From: Myoxocephalus aenaeus
Taxonomy: Eukaryota > Chordata > Actinopteri > Perciformes > Cottidae
Direction: 5' to 3'
DNA: 64,000 bases
Assembly (NCBI GenBank): GCA_038501785.1
Contig: JBAMJR010000031.1
Span: forward strand, 13,356,501 to 13,420,500
Below, in pieces: positions 14,151 to 26,384 of the stretch. The notes under the pieces are model-generated. The model had not been told where the DNA came from, did not search any database, and saw nothing but the letters and a program-made list of their open reading frames with translations. Position 1 is the stretch's first letter, and each line of letters starts with the position of its first letter. A program made the translations under genes and the position numbers.

Positions 14151-17100
14151 TTGTCAAACATGGGGGGGTTGCACCGCTGCATACATTTCACACCTCAGTT
14201 AATACGTTTCAACTGTGAACTTGTTTTCTGGTTGACCTTTAAATGTGAACGAGGTAACGGCTGCCCCTGCCATTATGTGGAAGTGACCCGTGATGAACGA
14301 GAAGCCTGTTCTTTGTGTGTCACAGAACTAGTTCAGAGAACGGCAACTCAAATTCATATCAATACTATGGTGTGAAAACTAGACAAATCCAAACATAATT
14401 CAGTGGCAATGCAGGGAAGATAAATAAGTCTGTCCCCAGTAAACATGTTGGCATTGTACGTCTCTGAACCAAAAATGTATTTCACGAATATGTTTCATAT
14501 CGGCCTTGTTTCATGCTCAACACAAACACATGGATAAATACATAACGGTGTGTCGCCTTTACAGGCACTCGCATATCAGGGATCAGATTCATTCACTTTA
14601 ATGTTGCACTGATTTCTATCCATATTGGATGCATTTACACTGTTTAAAAAAAGAAAAAAAATCATATAGCAATCTTATCCGCCCAAGATAAGTGTAAATG
14701 GGTTCATAGAGTGGGAGAGCTGGTGGAGCAGTATATGTACTAGAGGTGTTATGGGAATGAGGGACAGGTGCGACAGCTTCCTGGTGACGTGAACCAAAGC
14801 TACGCCTCTGTGCCCAGTGCTACAGATCACACCACTAATGATGTGTGAAGAGACCATTAAATCCCAGACAAATGAGCAGAATTGATTCAAGAATTCCCGT
14901 AAAAACCATCCCAGAGGAATCACATGAATATTTAACACGTGCAGGTTTTTCAGATTTTAGTCAACAAGTCATCTTTTATGTGGATTGTAAGCTTGTGTCG
15001 CAGCATGTAGTGTCTTTGTTACTGAACGAGGACTGTCACTGAGCATTCGCAGAAGAAATGGACAATATTGGGTGGACTTTCTTCAAAAAGAGCTCATATT
15101 ACTTATTATGTTGTCTTCATCAATCGCCATCAATCACATACTCTCTTTATCCTGCTGCAAGACCCTCCTAATAAATAATTTTGAGGCATTTGTGAGTTGA
15201 ATGTTTAAGCAACTTTGACCTGGATTCTGTTTTTTAAGATGTATCACTTCATCGTGCAAGAGTAATTCCCTCTCCTTTCATGATGCTACATGCTTATGAA
15301 GAAGTCAAACCCCAGCTTTTCCTTTTCGTCGTCAACCTCTCTCACACTCTTGCGCGGACTGAAGTAAATTCCCGATCAGATTTCTCAGGAACACAGTGCT
15401 TTGATGTGCATTTTTCAAGTGAGGCCTAACCCCTTGTCGCTTGAGGTTTCATGAAGGGAAATATTTATGGCATTAAAACGGCAGATAGAGCACTCTAGGG
15501 AGCCCATAATTGATACAAGTGGGTAATAGTTTAGGATAATTTTGTCACTGTATGCTGAGCCGTAGTTGGGCCCGGGAGTCCGACGTCGGAGGATTTCCAC
15601 TGGGATGTAAATAAGGTCTATAGTTTGGATAAATAAACGAGATGCAGCCCTAATTAAAAATGCATTGGGGAGGGAGGAGTAAAAAAGTGAGAATGATTGG
15701 CTTCTGTGGTCTTTTCAACCTAATTGACAAATAGGCTTATAGTCATTTATTTTCACACATAGGGTTATAATCAGGGCAGAGCACAAAGGATGGTCAATAT
15801 TGGACCTACATTTGTCAGGTAAGATGATAATGCTCTGCTGCCCCAAAAGCGGCCAAAACTTGTGCATTTCTAAAAACCGGAAACAAATGAACACTTCTTT
15901 TTTTTAAAGCCAAACTTTATGGACAACGTTATTCCAACAGAAGGTAATAACAACTGCCGGGAGTAAAAAAAGAAAAATGTAATGCCAGTTAGACTAATTA
16001 GCCATTTTAAATTACACATATTGGCTAATTAGGTTTTGAAGATCACAAACATTTCCACATTTAGCCAAATATTATGAGTATGGATCTTTGAAATTCCAAA
16101 GAAGTCAGATCTGGAAAAACAGAATGAGAAAAACAGTAATTAATAAGAAGAATGATACCACATATCACAGCAGCAGTCATCAAGTGAGTCATAGTGTTGA
16201 ATGAAGACGACCAAAACGTCAGTCTGATTGCGTATAATTAATTAGCTTTGCCTCCTCAACACGGGCCAACAGCTGGAGTGTGAAATAGACACAAACTCAT
16301 CTTAATTCCCATTTGATTTAATCACTTTTTTTTTTTTTTCCTGTGTGCAGCACATCTTCCCTCAACTAGACGTGCGGCATTTAACATGCAACAGTTGCTG
16401 GTTTTAGGAAGATAAGTGTAGAAGGACACAGAAGGACACGTTGGGCCTGCAGCCCTTTCCAGAAAAGTCTTTGAAGAGAGGGATCTTCATTAGCGAGAGG
16501 CTGCACATTCAGTGGAAGCTGCAGAAAGAGGCGGGTTTTCACAGAACTTATGTAAGTCTCCCAGATGGCACTGACTGCATTTGATCGATGACGGCGAGAG
16601 AAGAATCTGGAAACAACGAGGACAAGGGGCTTTATGCCTTGAGAATGGTATCTTTATTGTCACAGTGAAGAGAGCATACCGTATATCACTGACACATATT
16701 TGTAATATTTAGATGCCTTCCTCAATTTCCGCACAAGGTCATATAGAGAACGTCTGCATAATCATATAATTATTCTACCAAATCCGCAAGTACACGCACA
16801 TGCATACACAACGTCAACAGAGAGGAACATTTCCGACACCAGAACTCACTTCACTCGCTTAAAAAAAAAAAAAAGATAACACATTTTCTGTCATAACACT
16901 GTTCACCCAACCGTAAAAGCCGGACAGCGTGGACCTCTTGTAACAAGCCTTTGGCTTTTTCTGTTTCACAACACATTCTCATTTATCTCACCTTGTTTAT
17001 TTTATATTTATTTTTTCACTAGTTCTGAAGGTAATGGAAACGGGCAGGAGAGCCAATTGTACACGATGAAACTGACATTACCCCTGCAGAACAAACCGCT

Positions 17101-19294
17101 CGGGCCCCAAGCTGACCAGGCCTTGGTATTGATATCCCCCAGATGAAACTGCTTCCCAATTAAACTCATTTCAGTTGAACAAATAAAAAACATAATGTGA
17201 GCTAATGCCATCCCTTTTGACAGCCCCACAAGAGGCCAGAGGGAGGGTAATTGCAATTTGACCCAATTCACTTTTTCTTTTTGTTGGTTTTATTGAAAGC
17301 TCGGTCAAATTGTTTGGCTTTTGTGGCAAACAGTAAGCATACATGAAGTGATTTCCAGAGGACCGAAACAAAGGAAGCCTTAAAGAAAGTCCACAATGTG
17401 AATTAATGATGCAATTTAATAAGCAGCAATTGTATAACATTTGCCCTTTTATAAAAATCAGTTTGTACTTCATGTTTGTAGCCATGTTTCTATTAATTAG
17501 CTGACTTTTTGGCTCAAGGTCTCCATGGAACACAAAGACAATGCAGGACTTGTCTCTTTTTTTCTTTTTTTGCATGGACAATGCATGAACTTTTACTCCA
17601 CCTCCATTACATGCATTGCATTGTGCTTCTGAAGAAAATTGTCACTTATCGGATTAATATGTTTTGAGACCTTTTTGTGAATGATATCAATCGTCCTTCA
17701 GCCTCACATCCACATGTCTCGTGGTGACAAAAGACGAAAAAGTCATGTTTTATTTTGCAGTGAGTATGTGATATTGGCACAAATGCTGTGTATTTCATTA
17801 CTTCACATTACTTATTTCAACCAGCTGTCCTGTCTGACGTGTGCTCCCCAAATGCCATTGAGGAATTAGGCAAATTAGTGAGGTGTGTTTATGTAATCAT
17901 AAATCAATGTAACAGCACCAAAGCCAAAACAAATATCCACTACATACCGTTTCAACAGCAAAGTATAAGGAATGATTCAAGTTGGGTTTTTTCGAGAACC
18001 ATTAAAAGCCTTGTAGCTATTATACACCCAAATACATTGCAGGCTATAATCCAGGGCTCTAATGAAAGGCTGTCAACTATATAAACAAAAGCAAACATTT
18101 ACAAGTGTTTTTCATTATTCATTCAACCAATCTGTGATATCCTCTTTGTTAAATTTCTAAACATTACCAGACTATCATCAAAATTAGCATTTGGCACATG
18201 TGCTGGAAACGTGCACGCCCAAATTTCGGCACCAGGAATCTTACGCCGAATAGATAACAGGCGTGCTGCTGCTGCAAAAAATAAAAAACTATAAAAAGGG
18301 ATGAGCTGACTGTATATCAGCAGACAGCTATTCACCCCGGGGTGTGTGTTTCTACCGGGGGTGACTGAGGTCTCCAACAAGGTTGCTAGATGGACTCTGA
18401 CAGACAAGCCGAGAGATAAACAGAATCCCGGAGAGGCGCCCGTTGGGCATCAAATACACGAGTGGACTCAGAAGCACCTGCTTCGGTGCTCGGTGGGCAT
18501 GAAATTGAATAGAGCAGTGGTGACGCGGGGTATGATTATGCATCTGTGTGGACTTCTTTATTTAAAAACATTTAAGTGTCGTCTGCAGTGGCTCTATGAT
18601 CTTGGAACTGAGTTCCACTTTGACAGCCACTCTGCTGCGGACAAGTGTTTTGTCCCAGAGTGCCAATTAACCATAAATCTGACGCTTTGTTCAGGCTGTA
18701 GAAAAATACAAATGACTCAACGCTAAGTTCAATAGGTGCTGAGGCGTCTGGCTTTCGGAACTGATTTTCTGGCCTCTGCTCGGTTTTGGATCAAATGCTC
18801 CCCTAATGCTGGCATTTCAACGCACTCCCTGTCTCCTCCACCTGCTCGCACTGTCAACCACTCAGCCACGGAGGACAGCAGTACAAGTCAGCAGCAGGTT
18901 TCGGAGCGCCATTCAACCACGAGGCCTAACAAGCTTCATTCTTAAGCCAACGGCGAGATGAAGCGCTCTTTCTGCTGCAGGATTATGTACTGCGATATTT
19001 CACCACTTCATTAGACCTTTGTCAGTAAACACGGTTTGGTAAATGCTAGTTATAAATGTGTGAACAGCTAAAGAGCTGCAGTCAGAGTGGAACACACACA
19101 CACACACATATATAGATTTAGTTATTTATTGAAGCAATATGATGTTTACACAATACTCTTTTAATGGAAATATTATTGATGTCTTGTGCATTATTTCATA
19201 CACTTTGACCACACAATGTTGTCTCACATGTTGGTCCGCAGCTGTAAGTCCAAACAATGTTCAGCTGCACAGGTTTGTACTGACTGCCCAACAC
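14151..19294. other. intergenic, nothing recognised
   Basis: Several 80-130-codon frames occur but none has a family signature, splice context or codon pattern that supports a gene. Confidence 0.55.
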
Positions 19295-19330
19295 TGTAAC
19301 ACCCTGTGTTTTCCGGTGGTGTACAGGTGT

Positions 19331-19561
19331 AAAGATAGATTTGATTTTGTAGCGAGTAACGAAGGTTTCAGGGGAAAATAAAAAAAGACTTAAGTACAGT
19401 AACGAAGTATTTCTACTTCGTTACTGTACTTAAGTCTATTTTTATCTCTGTACTTTACTATTTATATTTCTGTTGACTTTCACTTCACTACATTTTTCAA
19501 AGAAAACTGACACATTTCCCCTGAAGCCTTTGTTACTCGCTACAAAATCAAATCTATCTTT
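19331..19561 (+). repeat. double fold-back at hAT left end
   Basis: Inner palindrome: 23-bp perfect arms 19387-19409 and 19414-19436 around a TTTC loop. Outer inverted copy: 19331-19377 repeats 19515-19561 in reverse complement over 47 bp with about two mismatches. The inner hairpin is normal for this hAT type; the outer copy looks like a rearranged terminus. Confidence 0.85.
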
Positions 19562-20050
19562 AGAAAAAAATAAATCATTAGAACAACATCGGGTGACTGT
19601 GGTGAAACACAGACTCCAAGCAAGCAGGTTTGGCAAATCAGTGGTCCTAGCTTGCAAGTTAAATCATTGTTTAATCACGTTAATGCGCAATTGCAAACAA
19701 GTGCTCTCAAAGCCACGTTCTTTATATTCTCAGTGATGCCCAGGATGCTAGCTAGCGAGCCACTACATCCACTCTATGATGACTGATTTCATGATGGAAG
19801 CAGAAATGGAAGCACCTGCTACTCCCGCAACAAACGACGGTGGTGACAAAGACAAACACCCGTGGCCATAGTTGCGAGAAATGTTTTCTTATGTTGGAGT
19901 GAAAGATTCTTCGTACCAGATGAAGTGGCTCTTATGCTTACCCAAAGCTACTGAAATATTGGCATTAAAAAACTACCCATCCAACCGCAGGAAACACATT
20001 GAGGTAAATTAAGATTAATCACATGAGCCGCACCGTTAATGTTTAGTTAT

Positions 20051-20638
20051 TGTAGGGTTTTTAAAACCTAGTTTGTCATTTTTGGATTTTGTACAATGTA
20101 AAATGAGAAGTTGTTTGGGTGTACATTACAATGCATGGAATATGATAATTAATAAGGGATATTATTATGAATGACATGCATATGTGGGTCACTGTTTTTG
20201 TTAATGATTAAAATGTTAGATGCGGGATGCTGCATGCACTGACGCTTTAAGGAATTGTAGTTCTCTTGTTCGCCTGAGGGGCGGAGCTGGAGAACTGACT
20301 TCAAGAACCCACCGAGGAAGACCGACGAAGAAGAAGAAGAAGAAGAAGAAGAAGAAGAAGAAGAAGAAGAAGAAGAAGAAGAAGAAGAAGAAGAAGAAGG
20401 AGGGCTCTAGCTCCATGGAGGATATAAAATTGACTGTACCTGGGAGAACAGCCTCTTTTCCTGGCCACCACCGACCAGCGAGGAACTCCTGACGGACTGC
20501 ACTGGTAGACTAGGAGGAGCTCGATCGAAAGCATAACCTGTTCTGTCATTTCACTCTTTTATTAAATATTCTTTATCATAACTTCTTCGGACCCTGATCC
20601 ATTATTCCCGCATCACTCCCGGAGTCCAGAACTCTACA
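20051..20638 (+). mobile_element. solo LTR inside hAT intron
   Basis: The 588-bp block begins TGTAG and ends CTACA (a 5-bp inverted terminus) and is flanked by TTAT on both sides. It has a TATA-like GATATAAAATTG near 20420 and an ATTAAATATT poly(A)-like region near 20560. It contains the GAA microsatellite. No internal retroviral-type genes are present. Superfamily (gypsy or BEL) is not decided. Confidence 0.6.
20327..20399 (+). repeat. (GAA)n microsatellite
   Basis: About 24 uninterrupted GAA units within the solo LTR. The open frames it creates (poly-Lys, poly-Leu) are artefacts. Confidence 0.97.
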
Positions 20639-23075
20639 TTATCATAATTAGTATAAACCTGTTAAGATATCTAGCAGTGTTTCCCACAGGATTGGAGTAT
20701 ATATTTGGCAGGGGAGGGGGAGAGACAGGTGTCTGATCTTCTAATTTAGCTATACAGGGTGTGTGTTAGGCTAACGTAAATATAATGAGACAATTAGTGT
20801 AGTAGACAGATTGCTAGCGAGTTAGTGAGCTGAGGAAGTGTTGACAGTTGTGAGATTTGGTTGATTTGAGTCATCTTCGCTATAATCATTGCAGCACTAG
20901 TTGGCTAACGTTAGCTAACTTAACGTTAGCTAGCCACCACACCATAGGATTGACAGGAGAGCGCAGCATTACGATTTGAACCACGTCGGAGTTGGAGATG
21001 CATGCAGGTGTGTGTAGCAAGTGGGGCTAGCTAAAGTTGTTATGCTTACAAAATGTCTTTCTGTCACTGTTTCAGAGAAAGCATGTACACCACCTTTAAA
21101 AAATATGGAGAGCTGACATCAACAAAGAAAAAAAGGGCTCCCGAGACTCCCTCCACCAGCAGGCAGACCACATTAGTGAACACCTTGACTCTGTCTCAGA
21201 GGTCCATTGACAAAGCTGTGAAGTATCATGAAGTATGTGGTCTGAGGGCTCCAGCCATTCTGTGTTGAACAATAACCATTTAGAGATTTTGTGAAGGAAC
21301 TGCAGCCTAATGCAAAAAATAATGACACGGCTGACCCTGCGCTCCATGATTGATGACGCCTCCACGGAAATGAAGACTGAGGCCATGAGGGGAGTTGACC
21401 ATATCGCCATCACCACCGACTGCTGGTCTATCAGAAGGCGAAGCTTCATTGGTGTTACTGCACATTGGATTGACCCTGACAGTCTCAAAATATGCTCAGC
21501 AGCCCTAGCCTGTAAACAACTGAGAGGTTCGCACACATTTGATGTGTTGGCAAATGCCCTGAATGACATCCATTCCGATTCAGAGAACAACAACAGACAA
21601 CGGCTCTAACTTCATAAAAGCTTTCCAAGTTGTTGGTCAAGATGAGAACAACAATGAAGTCGGAAGTGATGGTGATGCATCTCAACCAGGACAGGATCAA
21701 GAGGGGGGTGAAGAAGTGGAGTTTGTTGATGTGTCAGCACTTCTGAATGAAGATGATGGTTTGGAGTTCCAGCTCCCAAAGTACCAGCGCTGTGCTTGTC
21801 ACCTACTCAACCTAATAGCTACGGTTGATGCCCAGAAGGCAACATCCAATGAGGCATACAAGAAAGTGTACCATTCAACATTTGGCAAGTGTAATGCACT
21901 TTGAAACAAATGTGGAAGATCCACACTTGCAACCGAAACTGTTGAAGATGCTCGCTCGCTCCCTCCAACTGCTGCGCCCGAATGCTACCAGGTGGAACTC
22001 CTTGTTCCTGGCAGTGGAAAGACTGCTGATGATAATCAAAGACCAACATCAACCAACATCTTGCAAGCAGAGGCAAATGCCCAGATGGGGTGGCTATTTC
22101 CAACAATCAACCTGCTGACCACCAAACTTGACAGAGTCAAGTTGCCATTGAAGTACTGCAAGCCTTTGGTGGATGCTCTACAGGTGGGAATAAAGAATTG
22201 TTTTGGCCACATGTCAGGAGACCCTGAGTTGATCGCAGCTGCGATTCTTCTTCCAAAATTCCGAACAACTTGGACAAAGGATGATGCCAATCAGAATGGC
22301 TAAGATAACATGGGGATAGTGAAAAATAAATGTATGGGTGTACATTTTGACTCTTTGTAATATTGGCAAATCCACAAAAGACAGTGCATGAAACTAAATG
22401 TATAAACCTCAAATTAAAACAAACTATTTAGTACAAAACCTTAGGTTGGGGTCATGACATGTTAGAAAGTTGTATTAATCCTATCATTTATATTTTCACC
22501 CTCACTATATTTCAGGAATGGACTACAAGCAGCATAGAACCCTCCCTGCAGCTAGGTGATCCTACCAGGTCCAGTTCAGATGACTTCTTCTCTGCCCTGC
22601 AGTCGTCTCAAGCACAAGACAGCACTAAACAACTGGATGGATACTTGGCCTGTTGGCCTCACTTGCTGAAATCCTTCCCAGCTGTGCGCAAGCTGTCTGT
22701 GAAGCTGAACACACCTCTACCTACCTCAGCGGCCTGTGAAAGGCTATTTAGGATCGGAGGACTAGTCTTCAGCCCAAGAAGAGCGAGACTGAATTCATTG
22801 AAGATGAACAGGACATTTTTCAGTTTCAAGAAATGACTGGGTTGTTACTTTCGGTGCTGCTTTAGTATTGATCATGTTTTGATATTTGAGTCATTTTGTG
22901 GATGATCAGATGAAGTTATGATGGTAGCAGTCGCCCAATTGCAGATTCAGCGTGTTGAAATCAGGCCCATAGGAGTTTACATGGCAGGTGTCCTTTCTCA
23001 AAATACTGACCTGATGCATCAAGTGATATTTTTTGCTGAACAATATTAAGCATTTGCCCTCTACATCCTCTAGTC

Positions 23076-24042
23076 CAGTGATTCTCAACTGGTGGGTCGC
23101 GACCCACTAGTGGCTCGCGACCCACCAGTTGCCTGGGGAGAAAAATAAATAAATAATCTCTTTTTTTTTCATCCTGTGGTTTTATTTTGAAAGGACTTTT
23201 TATGCAGCGGAGTGTCGTTATTTTGCCGGCTCTGGTTTCAACTGGTTTTGCACTTGTCCCTCCATGTTTTCAGCAGCATGGGCCAGGTTGGGTCAAACCA
23301 TCCTGATATGAGGGAGACTCTGGGTTTTTAGGATAATTAAATTAAACAGCCTACTGAATATAACATTGACAACTGATGGCGCTGCCTGCATGACAGGAAA
23401 AAACTCTGGGGTTGGGAGGAGAATTGAGTGCTGCTTAATTTTCTGTAAAGCACAATGTTTTTCAGTATTTACCTACTGATGAGGTAATCACAAGAGAAGT
23501 TAATGTTGTATATATGAATACTTTTGAATTCCACTTTTGTTTAATATATTTTGAGTTAGTGGAAAAGCTGCTCCTCAACACAGTGACGTGTTCCACAGTA
23601 AAGTGTTTGTCATAGATTCGGTGAGTGTGTGTTCTCAGTTAAAGTTAGGTCATTTCAGTCTTTTTGAAACTACTTTTTAGTTGTTGGACTGTTTGTGCAT
23701 GAAAGCTGTTGAGTCTGTTTAAAAATAGCTGAAGATTCTGAATTGTTATATATGTTGTAATACCTCGTGTCCTGAAGATGCAGTTTTAGTTTTTTAATTA
23801 AAATGCAGCTAATTGAGTGTAAAAGGGAATAGTTCCCTCTCTAGCATCGCCACCAGCTGCTCGTTTTGGTTATTAAACTTGTTTTTGTGTTAGCATACAT
23901 ATCCTGTACTATCTCAGGTTCAAACTGCACCATCTTTTCATTCAATACATTTAAGAAGTTGAGAATGTTCCTCGATTTGGGTCGTGGCTTGTCATTCAGG
24001 GATGATAGTGGGTCCCGGAGCCAGACCAGTTGAGAACCACTG
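23076..24042 (+). mobile_element. non-autonomous hAT element, Charlie-like
   Basis: Ends CAGTGATTCTCAACTGGT and ACCAGTTGAGAACCACTG form a terminal inverted repeat with one mismatch. CTCTAGTC is duplicated exactly at 23068-23075 and 24043-24050. The element is 967 bp with no coding capacity seen. GGTCGCGACCCA next to the left end is typical of Charlie-type hATs. Confidence 0.88.
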
Positions 24043-24696
24043 CTCTAGTCAGAATGAGCATACTTATAAAACACACTGTTACAACTCCTTCATAGTGTCA
24101 TATTGCTTTTCGGAGAATTAGGATGATAAGTTCATAGTAGATGCAAAAGTATACTTATGTACAATATATTATGTTGAACATTGTTGCTCCTGGATGGATC
24201 TGCCAACTCAATTATTTTCAAGACAACTCCTTGTTATTGGTGGCCACAGCACTTAAAGAATAAACTTCAAAATTCTGACCCTTTGCTTTTTTATTAACAG
24301 CATTTACTTGCACTTTTACTTTCAATATTTAAGTACATTTAATATCAGAAAATTACTTATTTTTTTACAAATATTTGTATTGTTGTCTTTTCCACAAACA
24401 AACACAAGACAGAACAAAACAAAACAAGGCACACAAAAAATATAACATATAGGCATTTCAGATAGAAATATCAATATCAATGGCATGTTCTTTTTTCTTT
24501 TTTGTTAGGCGTTACTGACTGTTCCTCAACAGAGAACCAAAAAATAACAATAGAGGGTTACAGATATGCATATGCACAGATAGATACATATAATACCCCA
24601 CAAATGGAATGCTCCCACATTCCTTAAATGTGACCAGTAAGAGAAGAAATAAAAGAGAGGACCAAAAGAAAAAAGAGGAAAAGGGGAAACGATAGA

Positions 24697-25167
24697 CTAC
24701 AGGGTTGCAACAAAATCTTCCTCCTCCAGAAACTCCATAAATGAGCCCCAAATGTTTGCAAAGGTGTTATATTTCTTTTTAACTACATAAGTAAGTTTCT
24801 CAAGGGCAAGGCACCGCAGCAGTCCCTCTATCCACTTGTGTTTGCTCGGCCTGTGGACAGATTTCCAAGCCATTGCAATGTTATGCTTAGCTTCAAGAAG
24901 GCAAAATATGACCATCTTCTTTTTGCTTTTGTTAAGTGTACAGTTTGCTGGGAAACACCCAAAAAGACAGAGTTTTGAACATAATGTAAGTTGTTCGTTG
25001 ATACAGATAGAAATAATTGTAATCTCTTTCCAAAAGTCTTGGATGAGAGTGCATTCCCAGAGGCAATGAGATAAGCTACCTTTGTGTATACCACATTTAA
25101 CACATGTATCTGGTGTATTGGGGTAAATGCGATGTAGTAACTCTGGAGTAATGTAAGTTCTCATCAT
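24697..25167 (-). pseudogene. L1-Tx1 ORF2 C-terminal domain
   Basis: A 156-residue frame with DTCVKCGIHKGSLSHCLWEC, the Cys/His-rich motif near the end of L1-Tx1 ORF2, followed by the terminal helices. It ends at TAA. It is the most 3' coding part of the LINE and is separated from the RT part by decayed sequence and the Tc1 insertion. Confidence 0.75.
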
Positions 25168-25609
25168 CCATTTGTACTGGAGAAGTTTGAATCTTGAATT
25201 TATTGTTTGAACCTGACCCTGTAGACATATGGCCTGCCACTCTTCTACCGTGATTTCCTCATTTAGGTCTGAGCACCATGCTAGCCTTTTGTCCTCTGAG
25301 GATTCTTTTGCTGCACTTTGAGATTACTGTAGTCCAGCTGATCCATGATGGTTTAAAACTATCTTTTCTAAAGAGTTTAGATAGGGGGGATTTACAGAGT
25401 TCTGTGTCTTTGTTATGAAGCTTCTTATCTGGAGATACTTGAAAAAATGTGTTGTAGCTATGCTAAACTTGAGCTTGATCTCATTAAAACTTAAAAGAGT
25501 ATGACTATCATAATCATACAAATCTGACAACTTTGCGATACCTCTGTCTGCCCATAACTTAACACCAGGGTTGTTAGTATCTGGTGTAAAGTTTCTATTC
25601 CCCCATATA

Positions 25610-26210
25610 CAGTCAGGTCCATAAATATTTGGACATTGACACATTTTTCATTATTTTGGCTCTGTACACCACAACAATGGAGTTGAAATGAAAAAAGGAG
25701 TTTTTTAAGGCAAAGAAGTGGAATGTTCTGCAATGGCCAAGTCAATCACCTGACCTGAATCCAATTGAGCATGCATTTCACTTGCTGAAGACACAACTGA
25801 AGGGAAAATGCCCCAAGAACCAGCAGGAAGTGAAGACGGTTGCAGTAGAGGCCTGGCAGAGCATCACCAGGGACGAAACCCAGCGTCTGGTGATGTCTAT
25901 GGAATCCAGACTTCAGGCTGTCATTGACTGCAAAGGATTTTCAACAAAGTATTAAAAGTGACAATTAGATTTATGATTATATTAATTTGTCCAATTACTT
26001 TTGGTCCCTTAAAAATGGAGTGGCCACATTTGAATTTGTTGTAGTTCCTACACCGTTCACCTGATTTGGATGTAAATACCCTCAAATGAAAGCTGAAAGT
26101 CTGCACTTAAAGCACATCTTGATTTTTTTCATTTCAACTCCATTGTTGTGGTGTACAGAGCCAAAATAATGAAAAATGTGTCAATGTCCAAATATGTATG
26201 GACCTGACTG
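25610..26210 (+). mobile_element. Tc1-type non-autonomous element inside the L1
   Basis: The ends are about 83-bp inverted repeats starting CAGTCAGGTCCATA, with one mismatch near the tips, flanked by TA. A transposase C-terminal tail remains on the plus strand (about 25728-25955): QWPSQSPDLNPIEHAFHLLK through FSTKY and a stop. It includes the last acidic residue of the DDE triad but nothing upstream. Total length is 601 bp, so it is an internal-deletion derivative. Confidence 0.9.
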
Positions 26211-26384
26211 TAGGTGAATATTGGGATAGAGGAGTTTTTTCTCCAAGGTAGCCTAACACCTCATGCCATACTGTCAGCGTATTTTTAACAAAGGGGTTTG
26301 CCGTGTGTTTCTTTAAAGTGGCTAAGTTTTCTGAATAAAGGTAGAGATATAAGGGGATGTTTGAAGTTGTAGTTTCCTCCATTC

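Larger units (their letters stand above)
19776..22836 (+). pseudogene. hAT transposase, decayed
   Basis: Three exon-like blocks are visible. Block 1 (19776-20003) starts MMTDFMMEAEMEAP and has a BED-type zinc-finger remnant with MKWLLCLPKATEILALKN, ending at a GT donor; it carries a TAG where WPYL-like sequence is expected. Block 2 (about 21074-22303) holds DHIAITTDCWSIRRRSFIG, TTDNGSNFIKAF and LLRPNATRWNSLFLAVERL, the catalytic-core motifs. It is broken by frame changes near 21590, 21945 and 22050 and by a TGA at 21902. Block 3 (22516-22836) follows a TTTCAG acceptor and carries the C-terminal dimerisation domain (LPTSAACERLFRIGGLVFS). Multiple independent lesions make it non-functional. Confidence 0.88.

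Noticed and set aside
20216..20549. Poly-Lys, poly-Leu and poly-Phe open frames
   Set aside because: They are translations of the GAA tract.
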